Assembly: GCF_900105965.1 (NCBI RefSeq)
Contig: NZ_FNTV01000001.1
Location: 2,046,001-2,110,000, forward strand
Reading direction: 5' to 3'
DNA: 64,000 nt
From: Arthrobacter alpinus
Lineage (GTDB): Bacteria > Actinomycetota > Actinomycetes > Actinomycetales > Micrococcaceae
Shown one piece after another: positions 25,287 through 35,331 of the stretch; the first letter of the stretch is position 1; every line of letters begins with the position of its first letter. The notes under the pieces are model-generated. The model searched no databases and was not told the origin of the DNA. It saw only the letters and a program-made list of their open reading frames with translations. The translations under genes and the position numbers were made by a program.

Positions 25287-27785
25287 ATGGCCCTTTGGCT
25301 CTATAAATTAGGGCGGTTCTCCGCCCGACGCGCATGGTTGGTGATCACCGCCTGGGCCGTGATCGTGGGCCTCGTGGGTGGTGCCGCGGCACTCTTCATG
25401 GGCCCCATGTCCAATAACTTCCAGATCCCCGGCACCGAAACCCAACAGATGGCGGACAAGCTCCAGGCCGATCTTCCGGAAGCATCCGGCGGCACGGGAG
25501 CTGTGGTGTTCACCAGCACTAACGGAGAACCATTTACGGCCGCCCAGGAAACGGCCATCACGGAAGCCATGAAAACTGTGACCGAGGTTCCCACGGTCAA
25601 GGGAGTCATCGATCCGTTCCTGACAACGGCCTCCCAGAAAGACGGCGCAGCCCAACTCGCCGGGGGCGCTGCGCAATTGGCGCAGGAGCAGGCCAAACTC
25701 GACGCCCAAAAGGCCCAGACGGCAGCACTACCGGCAGACTCTCCCGAGGCCCAGGCCATTGCTGCCCAGCTAGAGGCCGGACAGGCCACCCTGACAGCCA
25801 AGAAGGCAGAGCTTGATTCCGGCCAGCGCACCAGCGATGCGGCCGCAGCCGTCCGTTTTGTCTCCGAAAACAACAAGGCCGCGATCGGCCAGATCCAGTT
25901 CACCGAGTCCATGAACGGGGTAACCCCGGCCAACCGCCAGCTGGTCCAGGACAAGCTGAACACCCTCGAATCCAGTGGCGTCACGGTCTCCTACAGCAAG
26001 GAAATTGTTGAGGACGTGTCCTCACTCTTCGGCATCTCCGAAATTGTTGGTATTGCCGTTGCGGCCGCCGTGCTGCTGATCATGCTGGGCACCCTGGTTG
26101 CGGCCGGCTTGCCGTTGCTCATGGCCGTAGTGGGCGTGGGTATTGGTGTGGGCGGCACCATGGCGTTGACCTCGGTCATCGAGATGTCCTCGATCTCCCC
26201 CATGCTGGCGCTCATGTTGGGCCTGGCAGTGGGAATCGACTACTCCCTGTTCATCGTCAACCGCCACCGGCAGCAGCTGATGGCCGGCATGGCCATGCGC
26301 GAATCCATCGCCAAGGCCACCGGAACCTCGGGCAACGCCGTGACCTTTGCCGGACTGACAGTCGTCATCGCCTTGGCCGCCCTGGCCGTTACCGGACTGC
26401 CGTTCCTTGCCGTCCTCGGTTTGGCCGCGGCAGCAACCGTTGCCGTGTCCGTGATCATCGCCTTGACCCTGACCCCCGCCTTGCTTTCGCTCATCGGCAC
26501 CAAGATCATCTCCCGGAAGGCCTGGGCCAAGAACGCGGCCGCCACACAGATCCACAATGCCGCGTTGGAGGGTTTGAGCGACGCCGAAAAGTCCGCGGCC
26601 GATGACGCTGCCGACATTGCCCGCAGCGCCAAGGGCTGGGGCGGGCTCGTCACAAAGCACCCGGTCATTTCCCTGGTCACCGCTGTCATTGCCCTGGTTG
26701 TCATTGCCATCCCGGCAACCGGCCTGCGGTTGGCCTTGCCCGACGGCGGTTCGGAACCTGTTGATTCCAGCGCCTTCCAGGCCTACTCCATCACAGGCGA
26801 AAACTTTGGCACCGGAATGAACGGTCCCATCATTGTGGTTGGTTCGCTGCCTGCCGGGCTGGACCAGGCTGCCGCCACGGAGCTGAACCTGGATGTGGCG
26901 GACAAGCTCCGCGAGGTCCACAACGTGACGGCCGCCGTTCCCGTGATGGTCAGCAAGGACCTGCGCACCGCCGTCTACCAGGTCATCCCCACGGAGGGCC
27001 CGGCAAGCGAGAGCACCGTTCAGGTCATCCATGATCTGCGAAGCGAAGGCGCAAGCATCGCCTCGGAGCTCGACGTCACGATCGGGCTGACAGGCCAAAC
27101 AGCCGCCAACGTCGATGTCTCGGAGAAGCTGGGAGCGGCGTTGCCGCCCTACCTGGCCATCGTCGTCGGGCTTTCCCTAATCCTGCTGATCCTGGTATTC
27201 CGCTCCATTCTGGTTCCGCTGCTGGCTACCGCCGGTTTCCTGCTCTCGCTGGTTGCGGCCTTTGGTGGCGTGGTGGCTGTGTACCAGTGGGGCTGGCTCG
27301 GAGGGATCTTCGACGTCGCGAACCCGGCGGCAGTGTTGAGCTTCCTGCCCATCATTTTGATCGGCGTGCTGTTTGGCTTGGCCATGGATTACCAGGTGTT
27401 TATTGCTTCGGGAATGCGTGAAGCTTACGCCCATGGGCAGTCGGCCAAGCAGGCGGTGCGGACCGGATTCAAGCATGCTGCGCCGGTTGTCACGGCGGCC
27501 GCGATCATCATGATCAGCGTGTTCTCCGGCTTCATCTTCAGCCACCTGACCATGGTGCGTCCGCTGGGCTTTGCCTTGGCATTCGGCGTGCTGGTTGACG
27601 CGTTCGTGGTGCGCATGACGATTGTTCCGGCCGCCATGCACCTGCTGGGCAAGTCGGCCTGGTGGATCCCGAAGTGGCTGGATAAGATCCTGCCGGATGT
27701 GGACGTGGAGGGCGCCAAGCTGGCCAGCCTGGAGATCCCGGACGACGCCGGTGAGCTCGAGCAGGAGCCTGCCACGGCACGGTAA
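25287..27785 (+). CDS. MMPL family (RND superfamily) transporter
   Basis: An 832-residue membrane protein. One hydrophobic helix lies near residues 15-38, then a large extracytoplasmic loop to about 245 with an Ala/Gln-rich coiled-coil-like insert (about 125-190, QLAGGAAQLAQEQAKLDAQ). A cluster of five to six membrane helices with the motif GLAVGIDYSLFIVNRHR follows. A second loop and a second helix cluster repeat the pattern, with GLAMDYQVFIASGMREA. The two Asp-Tyr motifs are the proton-relay positions of MMPL exporters. It probably exports lipids or hydrophobic drugs, under control of the TetR gene upstream. A terminator follows 18 bp after the stop. Confidence 0.92.
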   Translation: MALWLYKLGRFSARRAWLVITAWAVIVGLVGGAAALFMGPMSNNFQIPGTETQQMADKLQADLPEASGGTGAVVFTSTNGEPFTAAQETAITEAMKTVTEVPTVKGVIDPFLTTASQKDGAAQLAGGAAQLAQEQAKLDAQKAQTAALPADSPEAQAIAAQLEAGQATLTAKKAELDSGQRTSDAAAAVRFVSENNKAAIGQIQFTESMNGVTPANRQLVQDKLNTLESSGVTVSYSKEIVEDVSSLFGISEIVGIAVAAAVLLIMLGTLVAAGLPLLMAVVGVGIGVGGTMALTSVIEMSSISPMLALMLGLAVGIDYSLFIVNRHRQQLMAGMAMRESIAKATGTSGNAVTFAGLTVVIALAALAVTGLPFLAVLGLAAAATVAVSVIIALTLTPALLSLIGTKIISRKAWAKNAAATQIHNAALEGLSDAEKSAADDAADIARSAKGWGGLVTKHPVISLVTAVIALVVIAIPATGLRLALPDGGSEPVDSSAFQAYSITGENFGTGMNGPIIVVGSLPAGLDQAAATELNLDVADKLREVHNVTAAVPVMVSKDLRTAVYQVIPTEGPASESTVQVIHDLRSEGASIASELDVTIGLTGQTAANVDVSEKLGAALPPYLAIVVGLSLILLILVFRSILVPLLATAGFLLSLVAAFGGVVAVYQWGWLGGIFDVANPAAVLSFLPIILIGVLFGLAMDYQVFIASGMREAYAHGQSAKQAVRTGFKHAAPVVTAAAIIMISVFSGFIFSHLTMVRPLGFALAFGVLVDAFVVRMTIVPAAMHLLGKSAWWIPKWLDKILPDVDVEGAKLASLEIPDDAGELEQEPATAR

Positions 27786-27803
27786 CGGTTCATCTCGATA
27801 CGG

Positions 27804-27839
27804 AAAGGCGGGCGGGGCTTGTGCCCCGCCCGCCTTTTT
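27804..27839 (+). terminator. Rho-independent terminator after MMPL gene
   Basis: A 15-bp stem AAAGGCGGGCGGGGC with a TTGT loop, ending in a T run. Confidence 0.92.
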
Positions 27840-27925
27840 GCTGGTGCACTACACTTGTGAGCCACGGCACAAAGGAGCCTGCGTGCCGTACACCGTCCAT
27901 TCGAGACTTGGGTTTTGGAGAGTTG

Positions 27926-29173
27926 ATGTCACCCACGTACCCCCTGCTCGATCCCCTGGAGGCGCTGCGGCCACTGGTGCGCGATTCGTGGAAACGGTCT
28001 TTCGATGCCTTGGCCACCACGGGCGGTTTGGAACCTCCGCTCATATGGGAGAGCCGCGAATTGATCGAGTTCCGCCGGGACCATCCGCTGTCGGCCATCA
28101 TGCCTGTTATCAACAAATTACTCATTGAGCCCAGCCATGACACGGGTTTGTTGGTGGCCGTGGGCGATGAACATGGCCGGTTGCTATGGGTTGAGGGTGA
28201 TTCCTCCGCACGCCGTCACGGCGAGAACATCAATTTCGCCAGGGGTGCCGATTGGTCCGAAACGGCGGTGGGCACTAGCGCCCCGGGCACGGCTCTGGTG
28301 TTGGGCAAGAGCGTGCAGATTGTGGGCCGGGAGCACTTCAATCCGGCCGTCCATTCGTGGAGCTGCACGGCCGTGCCCGTGCATGACCCCGATTCCGGCT
28401 CCGTCCTTGGCATTGTTGACATCACCGGAGGTGCCGAGGCTGTGGGTGCCAACACCCTCTCCCTGGTGCAGGCAACGGTGGCCGCGGCGGAAGCCCAGCT
28501 TCGCATCCACCGGCTGGAACGGCAGATGGATGCGGGCAAACGTCAGGGCAAGAGAAGCCACGGAACCTCCGGCGCATCCAAGCCCCTGTACCGCGACAGT
28601 TTGCAGATTCTGGGCCGGGACCAGGGCCTGCTCCATGTTGCCGGCCAAGCCGTGATCCTGAGCGAACGGCACACCGAAATTCTGGCCGTCCTTGCACTTC
28701 ATCCGGACGGGCTGAGCGCGGATGAACTGACGGCCAAGGTTTACCCGGACGGCACCTCTTTGACCAGCATCAGGGCTGAAATGGTGCGGTTGCGCAAACT
28801 GCTGCTCTCCGCGGCGCCGTCGCTCGTGCCAGAATCCCGGCCCTACCGACTCCCCCGGCCGCTCGTGTTGGACGCCGAGCAGGTTCGCAACTATCTTGAC
28901 CGCGGCGCACACCGCTTGGCACTGAATATGTACCGCGGGGAGGCCATGCCCCGGTCCTTGGCACCGGCAGTTGAGGGGATCCGCAACCGGGTTGCCGTGC
29001 AATTGCGCGAGGCAATTCTCAATGACGCCAGCCCCGAGGTCCTGCTGACGTATCTGCAACTTTCCGAGGCCACGGACGACGTCGAAGCTTGGCGCACGGC
29101 GCTGCGTCTCCTGCCGCCGCGCTCACCCAAGCGGGCCGCCGTCGTGGCTCACCTTGAAGATCTGGAAACTTAA
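27926..29173 (+). CDS. GAF-domain transcriptional regulator of the alcohol/aldehyde module
   Basis: A 415-residue protein from the ATG at 27926 (GGAGAG five bases upstream). The N-terminal part (LVRDSWKRSF) and the GAF domain (about 60-200, with GTSAPGTALVLGKSVQIVGREHFNP and CTAVPVHDPDSG seen in parts) resemble AcoR-type activators, but no sigma-54 AAA domain follows. Instead residues about 270-400 form a winged-helix-like region (LSERHTEILAVLALHPDGLS, SIRAEMVRLRKLL). Relatives in actinobacteria sit beside aldehyde and alcohol dehydrogenase genes, as here. It is likely to activate the ALDH-ADH-DUF779 genes on sensing an alcohol or aldehyde; that is inference. Confidence 0.8.
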   Translation: MSPTYPLLDPLEALRPLVRDSWKRSFDALATTGGLEPPLIWESRELIEFRRDHPLSAIMPVINKLLIEPSHDTGLLVAVGDEHGRLLWVEGDSSARRHGENINFARGADWSETAVGTSAPGTALVLGKSVQIVGREHFNPAVHSWSCTAVPVHDPDSGSVLGIVDITGGAEAVGANTLSLVQATVAAAEAQLRIHRLERQMDAGKRQGKRSHGTSGASKPLYRDSLQILGRDQGLLHVAGQAVILSERHTEILAVLALHPDGLSADELTAKVYPDGTSLTSIRAEMVRLRKLLLSAAPSLVPESRPYRLPRPLVLDAEQVRNYLDRGAHRLALNMYRGEAMPRSLAPAVEGIRNRVAVQLREAILNDASPEVLLTYLQLSEATDDVEAWRTALRLLPPRSPKRAAVVAHLEDLET

Positions 29174-29251
29174 CGAGCCGAACGGATAGTATTCCATCGC
29201 TTGAGGTGTTGCGTCATTGATAACCGGGCGGCGACACACCAGACTATTGCC

Positions 29252-29707
29252 ATGGGACAAACCGTAGACGTCATTGCCATTGCCGCCGATGTCGCGGGCA
29301 CCGCACATGCCGGACAGGTGGACAAGGTGGGCGCCAACTACATCGAGCACCCTGCCCGGGTAGCAGAGCATGTGCGGCAGCTCTTCCCCGATGCCCCGGA
29401 TGCGGCGATTGCAGTGGCGTGGCTCCACGACGTTGTGGAGGATACCGAGGTCACTTTCAGGGACTTGATCGTCTGGGGCTTCTCTCTTGACATTGTCACT
29501 GCCGTGGATGCCATGACCAAGCGCAATGGCGAACCTGTTGAGGAGTACTTTTCACGCGTCCGGGCAAACCGGTTGGCACGCATGGTCAAGGCCGCGGACT
29601 TGAAGGACAACACCGATCCCGTGCGCGTCGCCAAGTTGGATCCGGCCACCGCGGACCGCCTCCGGGCCAAGTACGCCAAGGCCGCGGAACTCCTCGCACT
29701 CGACTAG
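29252..29707 (+). CDS. HD-domain phosphohydrolase, small MESH1/RelA-HD-like
   Basis: A 151-residue single-domain protein from the ATG at 29252. Metal-site motifs are HPARVAEHV, WLHDVVEDTEVTFRDL (HD plus ED) and KAADLKDNTDP, the order seen in the (p)ppGpp hydrolase domain of RelA/SpoT and MESH1-like proteins. No synthetase or regulatory domain is present. It could hydrolyse (p)ppGpp or another nucleotide; the substrate is not proven. Lies between the GAF regulator and ALDH and is followed by a long inverted repeat, so it is probably a separate transcription unit. Confidence 0.75.
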   Translation: MGQTVDVIAIAADVAGTAHAGQVDKVGANYIEHPARVAEHVRQLFPDAPDAAIAVAWLHDVVEDTEVTFRDLIVWGFSLDIVTAVDAMTKRNGEPVEEYFSRVRANRLARMVKAADLKDNTDPVRVAKLDPATADRLRAKYAKAAELLALD

Positions 29708-29728
29708 GCGGAAAGCAACAGTCCGCCC

Positions 29729-29792
29729 ACGGCGTGCCAAGCTGTCGAGGGCGTACGAAATTCCATGTGCCCTCGACAGTTTGGCACGCCGT
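29729..29792. repeat. 24-bp-arm inverted repeat after HD gene
   Basis: Arms 29729-29752 and 29769-29792 (ACGGCGTGCCAAGCTGTCGA...) pair with a single G-T wobble around a 16-base loop. A probable terminator-like structure of the intergenic hairpin class common in this window. Confidence 0.75.
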
Positions 29793-29829
29793 CAACGATT
29801 TTCTGATCCCCAGAGCCTGACCCACTCCA

Positions 29830-29850
29830 TGCAACGTGGTTGCAACGTGG
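29830..29850. promoter_or_regulatory. Direct repeats upstream of ALDH, candidate activator site
   Basis: TGCAACGTGG occurs at 29830 (as TGCAACGTGG over 29830-29839) and at 29841-29850, exactly one helical turn apart, 60 bp before the ALDH start. GCAAC-GTG-GTTGC within it is also palindromic. A fitting place for the GAF regulator; binding not shown. Confidence 0.5.
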
Positions 29851-29909
29851 CCCGGCGTACGCTTCCAGACAAGGACGCTGATGTCCCCCACTGCGAAGGA
29901 GTTTAAACA

Positions 29910-31433
<1,524 letters not shown>

Positions 31434-31510
31434 GACGCTCGCTCACTTACGGGGCATCTTTCCCTGACGCTCGCTCACTAAAGGGGCGCTTTTCGGGAAC
31501 GCTCCCTCAC
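31434..31510 (+). repeat. Imperfect direct repeats between ALDH and ADH
   Basis: GACGCTCGCTCACTTACGGGGC and TGACGCTCGCTCACTAAAGGGGC lie about 33 bp apart, with a third, weaker AACGCTCCCTCAC. The same word (CTCGCTCACATACGGGGCAT) recurs after accA at 37606. Confidence 0.75.
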
Positions 31511-31591
31511 ATTTGCCACGCACGACGCCGGGCACCTGACCCTTGGGTGCCCGGCGCACGCCCGTCACCACACCGTTCAAAGGAGAACCAC

Positions 31592-32611
31592 ATGACCACG
31601 ATGCATGCAGCAGTTGTCAAGGAATTCGGCGCACCCCTCAGTGTTGGGGAATACCCGCTCCCCTCTCCCGGGCCGGGACAAGCCCTGGTCAAATTGATCG
31701 CCAGCGGTGTTTGCCACACGGACCTGCACGCCGCCGAGGGCGACTGGCCAGTCAAGCCCAGCCCGCCGTTCGTGCCCGGCCACGAAGGTGTGGGTGAAGT
31801 CGTGGCCCTTGGAGACGGCGTCACCTCCCTGTCCGTCGGCGACCGCGTGGGCAACGCGTGGCTGTGGAGCGCCTGCGGGGACTGTGAATTCTGCCGCACC
31901 GGCTGGGAAACCCTGTGCGAGTCGCAGCAAAACGGCGGCTACAGCGTGGACGGCTCCTTTGGCGAGTACATGCTGGTGGATGCCGAGTTTGCCCCGCGCA
32001 TCCCCGAGGGTGCCGACCCCGTGGAGATCGCGCCAGTGTTGTGCGCCGGCGTCACCGTCTATAAGGGCCTGAAAATGACTGAGGCCCGCCCGGGCCAGTG
32101 GGTTGTCATCTCCGGCATTGGCGGGCTGGGGCACATTGCTGTCCAGTACGCCGTGGCCATGGGTCTGCGCGTTGCCGCCGTGGATATCGCCGAGGACAAG
32201 CTGGCCCTGGCCCGTAAGCACGGCGCCGAAATCACCGTCAACGCCCGGGATGAGGACCCGGTGGAGGCCATCCAGCGAGAGACCGGCGGCGTCCACGGGG
32301 TATTGGTTACGGCCGTTCACCCGGCAGCCTTTGGCCAGGCGATCGGCATGACCCGTCGCGGCGGCACCATCGTGTTCAACGGCCTGCCCCCGGGCGATTT
32401 CCCGGCACCCATCTTCGAGGTGGTACTTAAGGGCCTGACTATCCGCGGCTCCATCGTGGGTACCCGCCAGGACATGACCGAGGCCATCGACTTCTACGCC
32501 CGCGGCCTCATCCACCCCACCGTCTCAACCCGCAGCTTGGGTGAAATCAACGAGGTGCTCGAGGAGATGAAGGCCGGGGCAATCGACGGCCGCGTGGTCA
32601 TCGCCTACTAG
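31592..32611 (+). CDS. Zinc-dependent alcohol dehydrogenase (AdhP/AdhA type)
   Basis: A 339-residue medium-chain dehydrogenase from the ATG at 31592 with AAAGGAG upstream. It oxidises primary alcohols to aldehydes with NAD. The catalytic zinc site is in SGVCHTDLHAAEGDWP and PGHEGVGEV. The structural zinc site is CGDCEFCRTGWETLC, and the NAD fold is ISGIGGLGHIAVQYA. Preceded by ALDH and followed by DUF779, forming a three-gene alcohol oxidation module. Length and motifs fit the bacterial AdhP group rather than glutathione-dependent formaldehyde dehydrogenase. Confidence 0.93.
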   Translation: MTTMHAAVVKEFGAPLSVGEYPLPSPGPGQALVKLIASGVCHTDLHAAEGDWPVKPSPPFVPGHEGVGEVVALGDGVTSLSVGDRVGNAWLWSACGDCEFCRTGWETLCESQQNGGYSVDGSFGEYMLVDAEFAPRIPEGADPVEIAPVLCAGVTVYKGLKMTEARPGQWVVISGIGGLGHIAVQYAVAMGLRVAAVDIAEDKLALARKHGAEITVNARDEDPVEAIQRETGGVHGVLVTAVHPAAFGQAIGMTRRGGTIVFNGLPPGDFPAPIFEVVLKGLTIRGSIVGTRQDMTEAIDFYARGLIHPTVSTRSLGEINEVLEEMKAGAIDGRVVIAY

Positions 32612-32669
32612 CAAAACCATGGCCGGGTCCGCCAGGGCCCGGCCTCCCCCATTGTGAAGGAGCACTTCC

Positions 32670-33086
32670 ATGGACTCCACGTCTGAAACGTTGGATGCAG
32701 CCATCACCATCGACGGCGAAACACAGTCCCGCGTGGCGCTGTCTGCCACGGCCGTCGAATTGCTGCGGAAATTGTGGGGCATTCACGGGCCGTTGATGTT
32801 CCACCAGTCCGGGGGTTGCTGTGACGGCTCCTCCCCCATGTGTTATCCGGCGGGCGAGTTCATTACGGCCGAGGCCGACATCCTGCTGGGACTATTTGAG
32901 CTCCCAGGCTGCGGTCCGGTGGAATTTTGGATGTCGAAGGAGCAGTTCAACTACTGGTCGCACACCCACCTCACAGTTGATGTGGTGCAGGGGCGTGGCA
33001 GCGGTTTCTCGGTTGAGGCGCCCGAAGGCAAACGGTTCCTGATCCGTTCTCGCTTGGTGGAGGGATTCGTTCCGGCGTCCCGCTGA
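32670..33086 (+). CDS. DUF779 domain-containing protein
   Basis: A 138-residue soluble protein with AAGGAG before the ATG. The family signature is MFHQSGGCCDGSSPMCYPAGEF with paired cysteines, and GCGPVEFWMSKEQFNYWSHTHLTVDVVQGRGSGFS toward the C-terminus (shown in parts). DUF779 proteins regularly accompany ALDH/ADH genes in actinobacteria and proteobacteria, but no activity is established. The Cys-Cys and His residues could bind metal. Probably the last gene of the alcohol module, 58 bp after ADH. Confidence 0.88.
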   Translation: MDSTSETLDAAITIDGETQSRVALSATAVELLRKLWGIHGPLMFHQSGGCCDGSSPMCYPAGEFITAEADILLGLFELPGCGPVEFWMSKEQFNYWSHTHLTVDVVQGRGSGFSVEAPEGKRFLIRSRLVEGFVPASR

Positions 33087-33125
33087 TACGCGTTGTTAAA
33101 CCCTTCGAACGCCAGAAGGGTAGAC

Positions 33126-33215
33126 CTACTTCCGGCGGTTTCTTGCTTGGCGGCTCTTTTGAACGATGACGGCCGCAACGGCCACCACGATGGCCCCGGC
33201 CATGACGATTTCCAT
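33126..33215 (-). CDS. 29-residue single-pass membrane peptide
   Basis: An ATG at 33215 with a near-ideal ribosome site (GGAAAGGAG, spacing about five) opens 29 codons. The peptide is MEIVMAGAIVVAVAAVIVQK followed by a basic tail SRQARNRRK: one hydrophobic helix with a positively charged cytoplasmic end. It lies 77 bp downstream of the methyltransferase on the same strand. No family recognised. The ribosome site and amphipathic design argue for a real gene; function unknown. Confidence 0.65.
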   Translation of the reverse strand: MEIVMAGAIVVAVAAVIVQKSRQARNRRK

Positions 33216-33292
33216 GGTGCTCCTTTCCTGAATTCCCTACGCGCTGCCGGCCCCCAGCCTGGGTGGGCGGGTCCGGCGTCGTACATGGTCAA

Positions 33293-34057
33293 CTATGCCA
33301 GCGGTTTGCGCGCCTCGATGAGGAAACGGGTGGTTGTGGCGGTGAACTTACCGTCGCGCTCGATGATGGCATGCAATTCCCGCAGTTTTTCCACGTACGA
33401 CTCCACGGTGAAGCCCGGCACCATCCAAATGACCTTGCGCAGGAAATAGATGACGGCGCCGATGTCGAGGAACTCGGTCTTCAGATACGCGGTTTGCAGC
33501 TCAACCACCTCCAGGCCTGCAGTGGTGGCTTCGGCGACGGCGTCGTCCCAGTGCCGGCCCCGGCGCACCTCCACTGGCTGCGGTCCCAGGAAAAACTCCA
33601 CCAGTTCAAAGACACTTGCCGGACCCACTTGTTGGGAAAGGTACGTGCCGCCGGGTGCCAGGACGCGGTAGACCTCCTCCCACCACGCCTTGAGCGGGTG
33701 GCGGCTGGTGACCAGATCAAAGGCATCGCCGGCAAAGGGCAGCGGCGGCTCGTCATTGTCTGAGACCACCACAATGCCGCGCGGATGCAGCCGGGCCGCG
33801 GCTACGGGCAGGTTGGGTGGCCACGATTCCGTCGCCACGGCCAACGGCGGGATGATCTCGGCACCGGCCAGGACCTCCCCACCCCCGGTCTGCAGGTCGA
33901 GTGAGGCCGTGGCACCGGCCATCCTGTCCGCCATGACGCGCTGGTATCCCCACGGCGGGCGCTCCTCCGTGGCACGGCCCTCCAACCAAGAAAAATCCCA
34001 GCCGTCGACAGACACCGAATTCGCCTCGGCCACCAGATCATCGAACGTTTTACGCAT
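33293..34057 (-). CDS. Class I SAM-dependent methyltransferase
   Basis: A 254-residue protein. The SAM-binding fold is indicated by SLDLQTGGGEVL (motif I variant), IVVVSDNDEPPLPFAGDAFDLVTSRHPL (motifs II and III, quoted in parts) and VYRVLAPGGTYLSQQV. The C-terminal VIYFLRKVIWMVPGF and RFLIEARKP are typical of a group annotated only as class I methyltransferase in actinobacteria. Substrate unknown. Divergent from maf with a 33-bp gap, so their promoters overlap. Confidence 0.82.
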   Translation of the reverse strand: MRKTFDDLVAEANSVSVDGWDFSWLEGRATEERPPWGYQRVMADRMAGATASLDLQTGGGEVLAGAEIIPPLAVATESWPPNLPVAAARLHPRGIVVVSDNDEPPLPFAGDAFDLVTSRHPLKAWWEEVYRVLAPGGTYLSQQVGPASVFELVEFFLGPQPVEVRRGRHWDDAVAEATTAGLEVVELQTAYLKTEFLDIGAVIYFLRKVIWMVPGFTVESYVEKLRELHAIIERDGKFTATTTRFLIEARKPLA

Positions 34058-34090
34058 CTCTCCACCCTATGCGGCGATTACCCTTGAACC

Positions 34091-34702
34091 ATGACTTTGC
34101 CCCTAATCCTCGCCTCGGCCTCCCCTGCTCGCACCAAATTGCTCACCGACGCCGGCATTGCGCACCGCGTCCTGGTTTCCGATGTGGACGAAGACGCCGC
34201 AACAGCTGCCGCCGGACCACTGACACCCGCCGAAACCGCACTGCTGCTGGCCCGAACCAAGGCCGAATCCGTTGCCGCCGGTATGCCTGACGGCCTCGTG
34301 GTGGGCTGCGACTCGGTTTTCGAGTTTGACGGCGCACCCTATGGCAAGCCGTGGGAGCCGGACGTCGCCCGCGAACGCTGGCAGACGATGCGCGGCAAGT
34401 CTGGCGTCCTGCATACCGGCCATTGGCTCATCTCCACGCACGACGGCGGCGCTCCCGTTGGGCACGGAGAGGTCACCAGTGCGCGCGTCACCTTTGAGGA
34501 CGTGTCGGACGCCGAGATTGACGCGTACGTCGCCACCGGTGAGCCGCTGCAGGTTGCCGGTGGATTCACGATCGACGGTCTGGCCGGGGCGTTCATTTCA
34601 GGGATCGACGGCGACCCGCACACTGTTGTGGGGCTCTCCATTTCCACGCTGCGCAGGCTGCTGGCCATCCATGGGGTGTCCATCACCGATCTGTGGGCCT
34701 AG
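34091..34702 (+). CDS. maf: Maf family nucleotide pyrophosphatase
   Basis: A 203-residue house-cleaning pyrophosphatase. It hydrolyses non-canonical or m7G/dTTP/UTP-type nucleotides to monophosphates. Motifs: LILASASPARTKLLTDAGI (family normally SPRR; here SPAR), VVGCDSVFEFDGAPYGKP with the catalytic Asp, MRGKSGVLHTGH, and GGFTIDGLAGAFISGIDGDPHTVVGLSISTLRRLL (in parts). The SPAR variation keeps the last Arg-equivalent as Arg-Thr and is worth noting. In many actinobacteria maf sits between accE and accA; here it is near accA only. Confidence 0.9.
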   Translation: MTLPLILASASPARTKLLTDAGIAHRVLVSDVDEDAATAAAGPLTPAETALLLARTKAESVAAGMPDGLVVGCDSVFEFDGAPYGKPWEPDVARERWQTMRGKSGVLHTGHWLISTHDGGAPVGHGEVTSARVTFEDVSDAEIDAYVATGEPLQVAGGFTIDGLAGAFISGIDGDPHTVVGLSISTLRRLLAIHGVSITDLWA

Positions 34703-34739
34703 CACCAAGAAGTTGTGCACATATGCGGGAAACCCGCCC

Positions 34740-34775
34740 CGGGTTCTGCGCATGAGCATTTATGCGCAGAACCCG
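34740..34775. repeat. Hairpin after maf
   Basis: CGGGTTCTGCGCAT (34740-34753) and its exact complement (34762-34775) flank an eight-base loop. Probably ends maf transcription. Confidence 0.7.
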
Positions 34776-34812
34776 CGGCCAGTCCCACGCATAACTTCAG
34801 GAAACGTGCAGA

Positions 34813-34848
34813 AAGTACTTGACGCTACGGAAAGTAGTTTCATATAGT
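34813..34848 (+). promoter_or_regulatory. Promoter of membrane protein/wHTH operon
   Basis: TTGACG (34819-34824) and TATAGT (34843-34848) with 18-bp spacing. The -35 overlaps the palindrome AAGTACTT, and GAAAGTA is repeated at 34811 and 34830. This suggests an operator for the winged-helix protein encoded second in the operon. Confidence 0.6.
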
Positions 34849-34887
34849 TGAGTCGGCAGGAAGCACCGCTCAACCGAAAGGACCGTC

Positions 34888-35331
34888 ATGAGCCAGCCCG
34901 GCATCTCCCCCTCGGCCGCCGAAGCCCGCGAACTCCTGGCACGGGCCGAAGGCATTGGCACCTCGGCCACCAGCGCCGCCAGCTGGCCCGCCGCCATGGT
35001 GTTCAATTCCCTGGCAATGCTTGGATCAATGCTCATGATTGGACTGCACATCGTGGCCCACACCGGCTACGGCGCACCCCTACTAGCGGCAACGGTGGGC
35101 ATTTGGGCCGCCATCAATGCCACGATCTGGCCCCTGATGCAGCGCACCACCAAGACAGGATTCACAAGGCGCTTCCTCACTTCACTTCTGGGATACATGG
35201 GCCTCTACGTGATTGCCCTTCTTGTTGGCGCCTTCGCCTTCCCCCACGGCAGCTTGGCCTATTACATTCCCGCCGCCGCCGTGCTCGCTGTCATTGGCCT
35301 GGCAGCCGCATTCCGCGAGTTGCGCGCATGA
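34888..35331 (+). CDS. Four-helix integral membrane protein, unknown function
   Basis: A 147-residue protein with AAAGGAC before the ATG. About 30 polar residues are followed by four hydrophobic segments near residues 33-57, 62-82, 95-117 and 120-142. No recognised domain. The stop overlaps the start of a winged-helix regulator (ATGA), so the two are co-translated. This arrangement, a small membrane protein with an ArsR/MarR-like regulator under one promoter, is common in actinobacteria; the role is not known. Confidence 0.8.
   Translation: MSQPGISPSAAEARELLARAEGIGTSATSAASWPAAMVFNSLAMLGSMLMIGLHIVAHTGYGAPLLAATVGIWAAINATIWPLMQRTTKTGFTRRFLTSLLGYMGLYVIALLVGAFAFPHGSLAYYIPAAAVLAVIGLAAAFRELRA

Noticed and set aside
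26022..27098. 358-codon frame antisense to the MMPL gene
   Set aside because: Low-complexity Gly/His/Asp-rich shadow of hydrophobic codons; no ribosome site.
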